Assembly (NCBI RefSeq): GCF_900323885.1
Contig: NZ_OOHJ01000033.1
Location: forward strand, 81,222-145,221
Source of the DNA: [Actinomadura] parvosata subsp. kistnae
GTDB taxonomy: Bacteria; Actinomycetota; Actinomycetes; Streptosporangiales; Streptosporangiaceae
DNA: 64,000 bases
Direction of reading: 5' to 3'
In this document: in pieces, positions 17,224 to 24,672 of the stretch
Numbering within the stretch: position 1 is the first letter of the stretch
Layout of the letters: every line of letters begins with the position of its first letter
Position numbers and translations under genes: made by a program
The notes under the pieces: generated by a model
Databases searched by the model: none
What the model was told of the DNA's origin: nothing
Seen by the model: only the letters and a program-made list of their open reading frames with translations

Positions 17224-17546
17224 CTTCCGCCCTCCTTGAGCTTGTCGATCCGCGATGAGACGTACTCCCATTTCGCCCAGAAGGTCGCCAGCTCTTTGCG
17301 CCCCGCGTCGTTGAGCGCGTAGAACTTCCGGGGCGGGCCCTGCTCGGACGGTCGTTTCGTCACCTGGACGAGCTTGTTCTTCTCCAGCCGCAGCAGAATG
17401 GTGTAAACCGTTCCTTCGACGACGCCGTGGAAGCCGAGTTCGTTCAGCCGGCGGGTGATGGCGTACCCGTAGGTTTCCTCGCGGCCGATGATCTGCAGCA
17501 CGCAGCCCTCGAGCGTGCCTTTCAGCATCTCCGTCAGGTCGTCCAT
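17220..17546 (-). CDS. PadR-family transcriptional regulator
   Basis: A 108-residue PadR winged-helix repressor: MLKGTLEGCVLQIIGREETYGYAI at the N-terminus, the recognition-helix/wing region FHGVVEGTVYTILLRLEKNKLV, and a short C-terminal dimerisation helix (FWAKWEYVSSRIDKL). PadR proteins bind dyads in their own promoter and are released by small molecules. ATG 17546 has AAAAGGA upstream. A dyad at 17570-17590 lies directly before it. It is first in an operon with the two DUF1048 genes. Confidence 0.9.
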   Translation of the reverse strand: MDDLTEMLKGTLEGCVLQIIGREETYGYAITRRLNELGFHGVVEGTVYTILLRLEKNKLVQVTKRPSEQGPPRKFYALNDAGRKELATFWAKWEYVSSRIDKLKEGGR

Positions 17547-17569
17547 CGTGGTCCTTTTCGATCTCTCCA

Positions 17570-17590
17570 GTACTCGGTAGCACCAAGTAC
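17570..17590. promoter_or_regulatory. probable PadR operator
   Basis: Arms GTACTCGGT and ACCAAGTAC flank a 3-base centre, with one mismatch in nine. The site is 24 bases before the PadR ATG and next to further TAC-rich half sites at 17591-17615. This is the position expected for autoregulation. Confidence 0.6.
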
Positions 17591-17682
17591 CACTACACAG
17601 TATCACAGAGTAGCGCGCTCGTTCCGGCGCAGAAGGCACGAAACTTCCGCGAATCGCGACCGGTGATCGCTAGGCTGCGGCA

Positions 17683-18459
17683 ATGGAACCCGGAACCGGT
17701 GTGCCCGAGCGCCCCGTCAACGTACAGCGCCCTGACTGGATCACGCCCGTCACCGAGCCTCTCGACCCGGCGGTCGCGGTGAACGACTACGACAGCTTCG
17801 CCGAGGAGTACGCGGCGGAGAACGAGAACAGCCTTCTCAACGCCTACATCGAGCGGCCGGCGATGCTGGACCTCGCCGGAGACGTGTCCGGCCGCCGGAT
17901 CCTCGACGCCGGCTGCGGCTCGGGCGCCCTCACGGCGCGGCTGCGCGAGCGCGGCGCCATCGTCACCGGCATCGACGCCAGCGCCGGGATGCTGGCGGTG
18001 GCCCGGCGGCGGCTCGGTGACGACGCGGACCTGCGGGTGGCCGACCTGCGCGAGCCGCTGCCGTTCGGCGACGACGAGTTCGACGACGTCATAGCCTCCC
18101 TCGTGCTGCACTACCTGGAGGACTGGGGGCCTACGCTGGCCGAGCTGCGGCGCTTGATCAAGCCCGGCGGGCGGCTGATCGCGTCGGTGAACCACCCGTT
18201 CGTGGAGTGGCTGTCGGAGGACCCCCGGCCCGTCTATCGCGACACCACCAGCTACACCGATCTGTGGACGTTCGGCGGGAAGCAGTACCCGCTGACCTTC
18301 TGGCGGCGGCCGCTGCACGCGATGACCGGCGCCTTCACCGACGCGGGCTTCCGCCTCTCCGTCATCAGCGAGCCGAAGACCGCCCCGGATGCCCCCGAAC
18401 CGTTCAACGGCATCAGCTTCATGTGCTTCGTCGTCGAGGTGCCCCGGTCGGCCGCCTGA
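17683..18459 (+). CDS. class I SAM-dependent methyltransferase
   Basis: 258 residues. Motif I is RRILDAGCGSGALTARL near residue 68, motif II is VTGIDASAGMLAVARRRL, and motif III is LPFGDDEFDDVIASLVLHYLEDW, followed by LIKPGGRLIASVNHPF. The C-terminal half contains a small cap with TSYTDLWTFGGKQYPLTFWRRPL. This is the Methyltransf_11 group; small-molecule substrates are usual but not predictable. It is divergent from the PadR operon, and convergent with the NmrA-like gene across a strong hairpin. Confidence 0.85.
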   Translation: MEPGTGVPERPVNVQRPDWITPVTEPLDPAVAVNDYDSFAEEYAAENENSLLNAYIERPAMLDLAGDVSGRRILDAGCGSGALTARLRERGAIVTGIDASAGMLAVARRRLGDDADLRVADLREPLPFGDDEFDDVIASLVLHYLEDWGPTLAELRRLIKPGGRLIASVNHPFVEWLSEDPRPVYRDTTSYTDLWTFGGKQYPLTFWRRPLHAMTGAFTDAGFRLSVISEPKTAPDAPEPFNGISFMCFVVEVPRSAA

Positions 18460-18520
18460 CCGGCGGGCGGCTTTCACCGCAGCAGGAGATCGACGGCCAC
18501 CTTCAGCATCGTCGCCGACG

Positions 18521-18558
18521 CGGTGACCCCCGGAGTTCGCGCACTCCGGGGGTCACCG
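18521..18558. terminator. strong hairpin between convergent genes
   Basis: The arms CGGTGACCCCCGGAGT (18521-18536) and its exact complement (18543-18558) form a 16-bp perfect stem with a 6-base loop. There is no U-tract on either side. The position between two converging genes and the stem strength suit a bidirectional terminator of the actinomycete kind. Confidence 0.65.
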
Positions 18559-18657
18559 CCGGCCTCGCGCGGCACCCGCACGGCGTCAAGGCGTGGGCGC
18601 TCGATCCGGCCACCGCCCGGCGCCTCAGGGCGGTCTCTGGTCCGGAGCTGACCGCCG
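18553..18657 (+). pseudogene. possible remnant of a short-chain dehydrogenase C-terminus
   Basis: One frame reads GVKAWALDPATARRLRAVSGPELT, which resembles the C-terminal tail of actinomycete short-chain dehydrogenases (ALDP-A-RLW-SEELT). No upstream part of such a gene is present, and the frame then runs antisense into the next gene. This is recognition from memory, so confidence is low. Confidence 0.25.
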
Positions 18658-18666
18658 GGGCGCGGG

Positions 18667-19431
18667 TCAGGGCTGGGCGTCGAGCCAGTCCTGGAAGGTG
18701 GGCCCGGCCAGCTTGGCGTGCGGGCCGGGCAGGAAGGCGCCGGCGGCGGCGAGCTCGGCGTCCGGCATGCCGGAGCCGTCGACGCCGACCACCTTGACGC
18801 CGCGCCGGGCGCCGAGCAGCCTGGCCGCCTCGGCCATGATCTCCTGGCGGGGCCCGGCGATCTCGGGGATCGGCGTGCCGGGAGCGGGCTCCTCAGGGGC
18901 CAGGGCCAGGGCGACGAGCTCCTCGGCGACGGCGCGGCAGGCCACGAGCTGGGTGGGCAGGGCCGGGACGTAGGCGACGTCCCCCTGCTGCCAGTCGAGG
19001 AGCTGGCCGACGAACTCGTGGAACTGCGCCGCCCGCAGGACGCGGACCGGGAGCGGGCCGGGCAGCAGGACCTCCTCGTGCACCTTCTTGGCGGCGAGGA
19101 AGCCGGCGGTGGCCTTGTCGGCGCCGATGATGGACGCCATCGCGATCCGGGCGACGTGGGCTTGCTGCCCGTATTCGTGCAGGTTGCGGGCGGAGGTGCG
19201 GAAGAACTCGGTGGCCGCGTCCTGGTCGGAGTCGTGCCAGGAGGCGACGTCGATGATGACGTCGGCGCCGGCGAGCGCTTCGGCCAGGCCCTCGCCGGTG
19301 ATGACGTCCACGCCGGTGGCGCGCGACATCGGCACGGCGCGGTGCCCCTGCTCGGTCAGGACGTCGACGACGTGGCGGCCCAGCCGCCCGGTCGCGCCCG
19401 CGACCGCGACCGTGTACGTGGTGGTGCTCAT
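18667..19431 (-). CDS. NmrA-like/atypical SDR NAD(P)-binding protein
   Basis: 254 residues with an N-terminal dinucleotide-binding motif (VAVAGATGRLGRHVVDVL) and no SDR YxxxK catalytic pair. Other features are ADVIIDVASWHDSDQDAATEFFRT and a C-terminal helical part. This is the atypical SDR/NmrA group: epimerase-like, often a redox sensor or a quinone/NADPH-dependent enzyme. It is co-directional with the carboxymuconolactone-decarboxylase-like gene, 16 bases downstream of its stop, and divergent from an ECF41 sigma factor. Such partner genes, a decarboxylase plus an epimerase/oxidoreductase, are characteristic neighbours of ECF41, so control by that sigma factor is likely. Confidence 0.85.
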   Translation of the reverse strand: MSTTTYTVAVAGATGRLGRHVVDVLTEQGHRAVPMSRATGVDVITGEGLAEALAGADVIIDVASWHDSDQDAATEFFRTSARNLHEYGQQAHVARIAMASIIGADKATAGFLAAKKVHEEVLLPGPLPVRVLRAAQFHEFVGQLLDWQQGDVAYVPALPTQLVACRAVAEELVALALAPEEPAPGTPIPEIAGPRQEIMAEAARLLGARRGVKVVGVDGSGMPDAELAAAGAFLPGPHAKLAGPTFQDWLDAQP

Positions 19432-19447
19432 GGTGGTGGTTCCTTTC

Positions 19448-19954
19448 TCAGTCGGTGTAGTTCTGGCCGGGCGGCATGCCGGGGATGGGCTTGGCGATGA
19501 GCGCGGCGGGGGTGAAGAAGCCGATGTGGGCGATCGCCATGATGAGCGACCACATGGCCTGGTGGTCGTAGTGCGCCGACGCTCTGGCGTACATCTCGTC
19601 GGGCACGCGCTCCCCGGAGGGGTTCGGGGTGAGGACCGCCTCCACCAGTTCCAGCGCGGCGCGCTCGGCGGGGGTGAAGCAGGTGGCGTCGCGCCAGGTG
19701 GCCACGGCGGTGATGCGCTCCTCGGACTCCTCGATCCGGCGCAGGTTGCCGGTCTCGCGGACGGTGAAGTACGTGCTGCCGAGGAGCTGGCCGGCGCGCA
19801 GTTGCAGCAGGTGGATGGTGGCCTGCGGGATCGCGCTGTTGCGCAGGGCCCGGTGCAGCCCTTCGCCGACCTGCGCCATCTCGGGCAGGAAGGGAAGCGG
19901 GTTGGGCATCCGCGACCGCCGGCTCTGCGTCCCGGTCGTGGTGGGTGTGGACAT
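19448..19954 (-). CDS. carboxymuconolactone decarboxylase/AhpD-like protein lacking the CxxC
   Basis: 168 residues matching the CMD/AhpD fold along its length: PFLPEMAQVGEGLHRALRNS, a long helix LLQLRAGQLLGSTYFTV, then ERITAVATWRDATCFTPAERAALELVEAV. In the redox-active family members the helix carries a CxxC followed by His. Here the equivalent stretch reads LLGSTYFTVRETG, with no cysteine at either place. It is therefore unlikely to work as a thiol peroxidase. It is first in a two-gene operon with the NmrA-like gene and divergent from the ECF41 factor. ATG 19954 is used. Confidence 0.82.
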   Translation of the reverse strand: MSTPTTTGTQSRRSRMPNPLPFLPEMAQVGEGLHRALRNSAIPQATIHLLQLRAGQLLGSTYFTVRETGNLRRIEESEERITAVATWRDATCFTPAERAALELVEAVLTPNPSGERVPDEMYARASAHYDHQAMWSLIMAIAHIGFFTPAALIAKPIPGMPPGQNYTD

Positions 19955-20042
19955 GGTGCTGCCTCACTGTCTCGTGGTGGTGGCGCCGCGGCGGCTCGTT
20001 CGCGCGGCGTTCTGACGACCACGAGACGTCGGCGCCCGCGGC

Positions 20043-20068
20043 GGCGTAACAGCGGGCCGCATGTGACA
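20043..20068 (-). promoter_or_regulatory. candidate ECF41-type promoter for the decarboxylase/NmrA operon
   Basis: On the minus strand TGTCACA (20068-20062) is followed after 15 bases by CGCC (20046-20043), about 90 bases before the first ATG of the operon. The heptamer is identical to the two copies at the first ECF41 locus; the -10 match is weak. Confidence 0.45.
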
Positions 20069-20086
20069 TAAGCCACCGGCCGCGCG

Positions 20087-20113
20087 TGTTACGCGGCGGC
20101 GCGGGCCGGCGTC
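20087..20113 (+). promoter_or_regulatory. candidate ECF41-type promoter of the second ECF41 gene
   Basis: TGTTACG (20087-20093, five of seven with TGTCACA) is followed after exactly 16 bases by CGTC (20110-20113), 44 bases before the sigma factor ATG. This is the only one of the four candidates with the exact -10 CGTC, and it suggests autoregulation. Confidence 0.4.
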
Positions 20114-20157
20114 TTGTGCGTGTGGTAAAGCTGAGGACGAACAGGCAGGAGCCGGGC

Positions 20158-21084
20158 ATGAACCAGGACAGCGGACGACGTGCGGAGCGCGCCGGTCACC
20201 CCGACTCCGCCACCGAGGCGTTCGTCGCCCACCGCAACCTGCTGTTCACCGTCGCCTACGAGATGCTCGGTTCGGCCGCCGACGCCGAGGACATCCTCCA
20301 GGAGACGTGGCTGCGCTGGGTGGGCGTCGATCCGGGCACGGTGCGGGAGGAGCGCGCCTACCTGGTGCGGATCGTCACCCGGCAGGCGCTCGACCGGCTG
20401 CGCGCGCTCGGCCGGCGCAAGGAGTCCTACGTGGGCCCCTGGTTGCCGGAGCCGCTGCTGACCGCGCCCGACGTGGCCGAGGACGTCGAGCTGGCCGAGA
20501 GCGTGTCGATGGCGATGCTGCTGGTGCTGGAGACGTTGCAGCCGACCGAGCGGGCGGTGTTCGTGCTGCGCGAGGTGTTCGACCTCGACTACGACGAGAT
20601 CGCCGAAGCCGTCGGCAAGAGCCCGGGCGCCGTCCGGCAGCTCGCCTACCGGGCGCGGGCGCACGTGGCGGCGCGCCGGCCGCGCGGCACCGCCTCCCCC
20701 GCCGAGACCCGGGCCGCGCTGGAGGCGTTCCAGCGGGCGGTCGAGACGGGCGAGTTGCAGAGCCTGCTCGACGTCCTCGCGCCGGACGTCGTCGCCCTGA
20801 GCGACGGCGGCGGCGTCCGGCACGCCCTGCTGCGGCCCGTCGTGGGCATCGAGAACGTGGCGCGCCTGCTGGCCGTCGGCTGGTGGAAGCGCGACGCGGA
20901 CAGGTCGGTCGAGCTGGTGCAGATCAACGGCGGCCCGGGCCTGCTCGTGCGCGTCGACGGCGAGATCGACGGCGTGGTGGCGGTACGCGTGGAGAACGGC
21001 TACGTCACCGGCGCCTACCACGTGCGCAACCCCGAGAAGCTGTCGCGGGTGGAGCGGGAGATCGCGGTGACGCGCCGCGCGTGA
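20158..21084 (+). CDS. ECF41-group sigma factor with C-terminal SnoaL-like domain (second copy)
   Basis: 308 residues with the same architecture as the protein at 5443-6348 and long identical runs, for example NLLFTVAYEMLGSAADAED and GPWLPEPLLTAPDVAED. Region 2, the WLPEPL linker, region 4 (FDLDYDEIAEAVGKSPGAVRQ), DGGG (LSDGGGVRH) and NPEKL near the end are all present. ATG 20158 follows AGGAG at 7 bases; the frame is open further upstream without a ribosome site. The two copies lie about 14 kb apart with different partner genes, so they may have overlapping promoter specificity. Confidence 0.92.
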   Translation: MNQDSGRRAERAGHPDSATEAFVAHRNLLFTVAYEMLGSAADAEDILQETWLRWVGVDPGTVREERAYLVRIVTRQALDRLRALGRRKESYVGPWLPEPLLTAPDVAEDVELAESVSMAMLLVLETLQPTERAVFVLREVFDLDYDEIAEAVGKSPGAVRQLAYRARAHVAARRPRGTASPAETRAALEAFQRAVETGELQSLLDVLAPDVVALSDGGGVRHALLRPVVGIENVARLLAVGWWKRDADRSVELVQINGGPGLLVRVDGEIDGVVAVRVENGYVTGAYHVRNPEKLSRVEREIAVTRRA

Positions 21085-21128
21085 CGAGCCGCGAGATGAC
21101 CCAGGTCAGGCTCGTCCCCCTGCGAGGG

Positions 21129-21734
21129 TCAGCCGCCGGGGCCGGTTCGCTGGATGGGGGCGCCGTCGCCGTTCTGGGGCAGGTCGCCGCGCCGCACGGG
21201 GCTCGGCGGGGGCGCCGGAGTGGTGCCGTCGCCGACCACCGGACGGGCGGCTTCCGCCGCCCGCTTCAGCACCGCCCGGTCCACCTGGCCGACGGGGCAG
21301 ACGAGCTTGACGTAGTGGTCCTTACGGACGGCGACGTACGCCTGCCGGCCCTCGTGCACGGTGTACCAGCCTCCGCCGTCGTCCCGCTCGCAGGTGCCCA
21401 CGCACTCGTACGGCGTGCGGTCCACCCGCAGCTCCACCTGCTCGCCTCCGGGCCCGGTGTAGACGGCGCCGAAGCCGTCCTCGCCGACCCCGCCCACGGA
21501 CTGCTCGGCCAGCTCGAAGCCGGGCAGGTCGACGACGTACATCAGCTCGGGCGCCACCCCCTGCGTCCGCGCCCGGTCGATGGCCTCCTGGCTGAGCGCC
21601 GCGCCGCTGCCGCAACCGGCCACGACCAGGGCCGCGGCGGCGAGCGTGGCACGGGACCGCGACGCCAGGCCCGCCGACTTGGGATCCCGGTATCCGGCCG
21701 GCGGCTTGACGCCGCCGTGCTCCTTGCCGGTCAT
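21129..21734 (-). CDS. putative lipoprotein of unknown function
   Basis: About 201 residues. An unusually long n-region of some 30 residues precedes a hydrophobic stretch and the lipobox-like VAGC (Cys near residue 41). The mature part has a Cys pair in TPYECVGTCERDDGG, a lone Cys in KLVCPVGQ, and a Pro-rich tail. No family is recognised. The ATG overlaps the stop of the upstream membrane-protein gene (ATGA at 21734-21731), so the two form a coupled pair and may act together at the membrane. Confidence 0.72.
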   Translation of the reverse strand: MTGKEHGGVKPPAGYRDPKSAGLASRSRATLAAAALVVAGCGSGAALSQEAIDRARTQGVAPELMYVVDLPGFELAEQSVGGVGEDGFGAVYTGPGGEQVELRVDRTPYECVGTCERDDGGGWYTVHEGRQAYVAVRKDHYVKLVCPVGQVDRAVLKRAAEAARPVVGDGTTPAPPPSPVRRGDLPQNGDGAPIQRTGPGG

Positions 21735-22624
21735 GAGATCGCCGCCAGGTCCCGGGCCGTAACGGGGCGGAAGGTGGGCAGCGCCGCCACCAGGTCGGCC
21801 TGGGTGACGCCGGAGCCGTTGAGCATGACCAGCGCGCCGCCCGTCCGGGCGAACAGGGTGACCCAGCCGGAGCCGGCGCCGGTGCGAACCCAGCGGTCCC
21901 CCGGGAGAGGGGTGCAGTGCAGGGTCGCGCCCAGGTTCTCGGTGACGGCCAGGCAGGAGTCGCGCGGGCTGCTGGCCGTGGCGGGCCAGACCGTGACCTG
22001 GATCTCGGAGAATCCCCGGTCCGGCGTGGCGTCCCGCCAGTACTCCAGCCACGTGGACGGCCGCGGGCCGGCGGCGTTGAGATCCACGTGGACCAGCCGG
22101 TAGCCCTCGATGCGGGGAGCGATCAGCGGCACCCCGGACGTCTCGAAGCCGTGGACTTCGAGCCAGGCCCGGATCTGCGGCTCGCGCTGCGCCGCGCCCC
22201 AGGACACGAGGGGCACGACGGTGACCAGGGCGACCGCCCACCAGCGTACGGGCGAGGTGAGCGACCACACCGCCAGCGCGAAGCCGGCCACGCCCCCGGC
22301 CACGTAGACGGGGACGACCAGGACCGGCAGGCGGCCGATCAGCTCCGACTCCGGCACCGGCGCCAGCACCGCGAGGGCGCCGATGAGCAGCCAGGCCACC
22401 GCGCCGCCGACGAGACCGGTCACGCCCCAGCGGGGCAGCCGGGCCAGCCGCGCACCCAACGCGCCCAGGCTCATCGCCGCGAGGAGCGTGACCGCCGGCA
22501 GAGCGGGCCCGCCGCGCTCTTCCCCCTGGAGGTCCGCGCTGATGACGGCCGCGGGAAAGGCCGTGATCAGCCCGATGAGGGCGGCGCGCCACATCGGGAT
22601 GACCTTCGTCGATAAATCGCGCAT
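21731..22624 (-). CDS. multi-pass membrane protein with extracytoplasmic C-terminal domain
   Basis: 297 residues. Four or five hydrophobic segments occupy residues 10-150 (including TLLAAMSLGALGARLA and VLVVPVYVAGGVAGFALAVW). A hydrophilic domain of about 140 residues with a Cys pair (RDSCLAVTENLGATLHC) follows. I do not recognise the family. It is translationally coupled to the lipoprotein gene downstream. The start is uncertain: ATG 22624 has only AGGGA very close by, and ATG 22594 is in frame. Confidence 0.72.
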   Translation of the reverse strand: MRDLSTKVIPMWRAALIGLITAFPAAVISADLQGEERGGPALPAVTLLAAMSLGALGARLARLPRWGVTGLVGGAVAWLLIGALAVLAPVPESELIGRLPVLVVPVYVAGGVAGFALAVWSLTSPVRWWAVALVTVVPLVSWGAAQREPQIRAWLEVHGFETSGVPLIAPRIEGYRLVHVDLNAAGPRPSTWLEYWRDATPDRGFSEIQVTVWPATASSPRDSCLAVTENLGATLHCTPLPGDRWVRTGAGSGWVTLFARTGGALVMLNGSGVTQADLVAALPTFRPVTARDLAAIS

Positions 22625-22692
22625 GTCCCTACATTGTCGTGGCCGACCATGCCGGGACGAGCGCGAAACGACTCAATCCGGCAGTGAGTAGC

Positions 22693-23117
22693 TCAGCCGC
22701 AGTGGACGTTGTTGAGCTTGACGCTCGTCCACGACGGCGAGATGCCCTCGACGTCGATGCACTGGCCGGGCGCCGAGACGTAGACGGGGCCGGCGTAGTA
22801 CTTGTAGTTGCCGGCGTCGCTGTCCTCGCCGCTGCCGTCGCCGCGCGAGATCACCACGCCCTTCCAGCTCGTGGTGTTGGCGTAGGGGCCGTCGCCGTAG
22901 GTGATGGCGCAGTTCTTGCCGGTGCTGGAGCTGTAGTACACCTCCAGGATGCCCGTGCGGTAGCCGTACTTCTCGACGCCGATGCTGTAGACGCCGACCC
23001 GGCTGTAGCTGCTGCCGCAGGGCCCGGCCGCGCTGGCCGGGGTGGCGGCGGCCGCCAGCGTGGTGGTGGTGACCAGGGCGGCGCCGGCCAGGAAGGCCGC
23101 CGGCTTAAAGCGGTCAT
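22693..23117 (-). pseudogene. spore-associated-protein-A-like secreted protein with broken start
   Basis: The mature part (GPCGSSYSRVGVYSIG, NCAITYGDGP, YYAGPVYVSAPGQCIDVEG, NNVHCG) matches the small secreted spore-associated protein A family with four cysteines. A good signal peptide (FKPAAFLAGAALVTTTTLAAAATPASA) is in frame but has no ATG, GTG or TTG before it. The only nearby ATG (23117-23115, overlapping the upstream stop as ATGA) is one base out of frame. One extra base after ATGACC would restore a start reading MTRFKPAAF. Either one base is missing in the sequence or the gene is newly broken. The first in-frame start codon is GTG 22941, inside the mature domain. Confidence 0.6.
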
Positions 23118-23704
23118 ACCGCCCAATCGGGCGAGCGGCCGAGGAGGGTGAGGACGTCCTCGAAAGGCGAGCCGCCCGTGCTGGGCAGCGCGGGCTTGAA
23201 CGCCGCGCCCGGCCGCAGCCGCGCCTCCCCGTCCGGTACGGCCCGCGCCACCTCCAGAGCGGCCTCCTGCACCTCGGGCGAGAAGCGCACCTCGATGCCC
23301 AGGGGCTTGGCCAGGTCCCAGGAATGCACCACGTAGTCGACGAGGTGGAAGCCGATCGCCCGCGCGGCCGGGAACGACCCGCCGAGCTCGGGCAGCGGGA
23401 CCAGCCGGTCGAGCGCTCCGCCGGCGGCGAAGGCCGACAGGACCCGCTCGGCCGCGGCCCGGTAGGCGGCGGCCGGGTCGTCGCCGAGCGGCCGCACCTC
23501 CCAGTGGGCGAGGTCGCCGTCGCCCTCGAAGGCCGCGGCGAAGCCGTGATGCTGGGCCGTCATGTGCGCCAGTAGGTCGCGCACGGTCCATCCCGCGCAG
23601 GGCGTCGGCAGGGACAGGTCGGCCGGCTTGAGCGTGGCGGCCACGTCGAGGCTGGTACGGACGGCCTCGGCGTCCAGCGCGACCAGGTTCGAGTTAATAA
23701 GCAT
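23114..23704 (-). CDS. TIGR03086-type, mycothiol-dependent maleylpyruvate isomerase-fold protein
   Basis: 196 residues of the DinB/MDMPI helical-bundle superfamily. The N-terminal part has LSLPTPCAGWTVRDLLAHMTAQHHG, whose His residues would form the metal site, and GFHLVDYVVHSWDLAKPLG later supplies the rest. This matches TIGR03086. Members are thought to be mycothiol-dependent transferases or isomerases, with the substrate unknown. It is divergent from the MarR regulator at 23758, with a dyad between the starts. ATG 23704 or GTG 23710; neither has a clear ribosome site, so leaderless translation is possible. Confidence 0.83.
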   Translation of the reverse strand: MLINSNLVALDAEAVRTSLDVAATLKPADLSLPTPCAGWTVRDLLAHMTAQHHGFAAAFEGDGDLAHWEVRPLGDDPAAAYRAAAERVLSAFAAGGALDRLVPLPELGGSFPAARAIGFHLVDYVVHSWDLAKPLGIEVRFSPEVQEAALEVARAVPDGEARLRPGAAFKPALPSTGGSPFEDVLTLLGRSPDWAV

Positions 23705-23729
23705 CTGCACATAATCTACACACGCTTAT
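23697..23729. promoter_or_regulatory. dyad between divergent MDMPI-like and MarR genes
   Basis: ATAAGC (23697-23702) and GCTTAT (23724-23729) are the outer arms of an imperfect dyad in an A/T-rich patch. The match continues inward at about 10 of 14 positions. It overlaps the start of the minus-strand gene and lies 29 bases before the MarR start, as expected for a MarR operator. Confidence 0.45.
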
Positions 23730-23757
23730 CATTTGGCAAGCGGGTATTTTGGGGCGG

Positions 23758-24192
23758 GTGACCGAGCGCCCCGACCTCGCCGAGATGCTGCGTCCCGTCG
23801 TGCAGTCCCTGATCGCCGCCGAGCTGCCCGTGCTGGCCGCGCACGACGTCTCGATGTGGGGATATGTCGTGCTCGGCGCGCTCGACAACGGCACCGTACG
23901 CACGCAGGCGTCCCTCGCCGAGGCCGTCGGCGCCGACAAGACCCGCATCATCGACACACTCGACAAGCTGCAGGCGGCCGGGCTGATCACCCGCGAGCCG
24001 GACCCGCGGGACCGCCGCGCGCGGATCCTCGCGATCACCGGCAAGGGCCGCACGGTGCGCAGGGCCATCAGAGACCGGATCCAGGCCAACGAGAACCGGC
24101 TGCTCGAACGCCTGCCGCCGGCCGACCGCGAAGGTTTCCTCAACGCGGCGCGGGCCCTTCACCGGCTGCCGCGCGAGGAGTTCATGGGATGA
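23758..24192 (+). CDS. MarR-family transcriptional regulator
   Basis: 144 residues. The winged helix spans about residues 38-100: TQASLAEAVGADKTRIIDTLDKLQAAGLITREPDPRDRRARIL contains the recognition helix and the basic wing. Dimerisation helices flank it on both sides. MarR proteins are usually ligand-released repressors of the adjacent divergent gene, here the mycothiol-type transferase. GTG 23758 is chosen over TTG 23749; both sit behind a G-rich stretch. Confidence 0.86.
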   Translation: MTERPDLAEMLRPVVQSLIAAELPVLAAHDVSMWGYVVLGALDNGTVRTQASLAEAVGADKTRIIDTLDKLQAAGLITREPDPRDRRARILAITGKGRTVRRAIRDRIQANENRLLERLPPADREGFLNAARALHRLPREEFMG

Positions 24193-24219
24193 CGTCACCG
24201 GCCTCGACGGCGGCGGCGG

Positions 24220-24672
24220 TCAGGGCGTGGCGTGCCGCGACTCCGGTTCGCGGGCGGCGCGGCGGCGCTGCCGGTCGGTCGGGGCGGGGGTGCTGTGGAA
24301 GTGCAGGCCCAGCACCGATCCCAGGTCGGTCTGCTCCAGGGTGACCTGGTCGCACAGGTGCTGGATGATCCACAGCCCGAACCCGCGGCTGCCGGTCGGA
24401 TCGACGTGCGCCGCCTTCAGGTGCTCGGGCGTCAGCCGGCCGCCGACGTCGGAGATCTCCACCGTGATGCCGTGCTCGTGGACGCGGGCGGTGACCACGC
24501 CCGCGCGTCCGCCGTGGTCGAGTACGTTGGTGACCGCTTCGTTGACCGCCACGACCAGGTCCTCGAGCCGCTCGCCCGACAGCCCGTGATGGCGGCCGTG
24601 CAGCTCTACCAGGTCGCGGATGTAGCCCAGATCGGGGCTGATGGGGCAGCGCAGCTCGAACTCCGCACTCAT
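24220..24672 (-). CDS. RsbW-like anti-sigma-factor kinase/ATP-binding protein
   Basis: 150 residues of the HATPase_c_2 type. The N-box is VAVNEAVTNVLDHGG, the G1 box is ISDVGGRLT and the G2 box is GSRGFGLWIIQHL. There is no His phosphorylation domain. In actinomycetes these small ATPases bind sigma factors or phosphorylate STAS antagonists. A STAS protein gene lies divergently at 25190, about 520 bases away, and could be its partner. The ATG at 24672 is the only plausible start, although no Shine-Dalgarno is visible. The long reading frame upstream of it has no protein-like composition. Confidence 0.85.
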   Translation of the reverse strand: MSAEFELRCPISPDLGYIRDLVELHGRHHGLSGERLEDLVVAVNEAVTNVLDHGGRAGVVTARVHEHGITVEISDVGGRLTPEHLKAAHVDPTGSRGFGLWIIQHLCDQVTLEQTDLGSVLGLHFHSTPAPTDRQRRRAAREPESRHATP

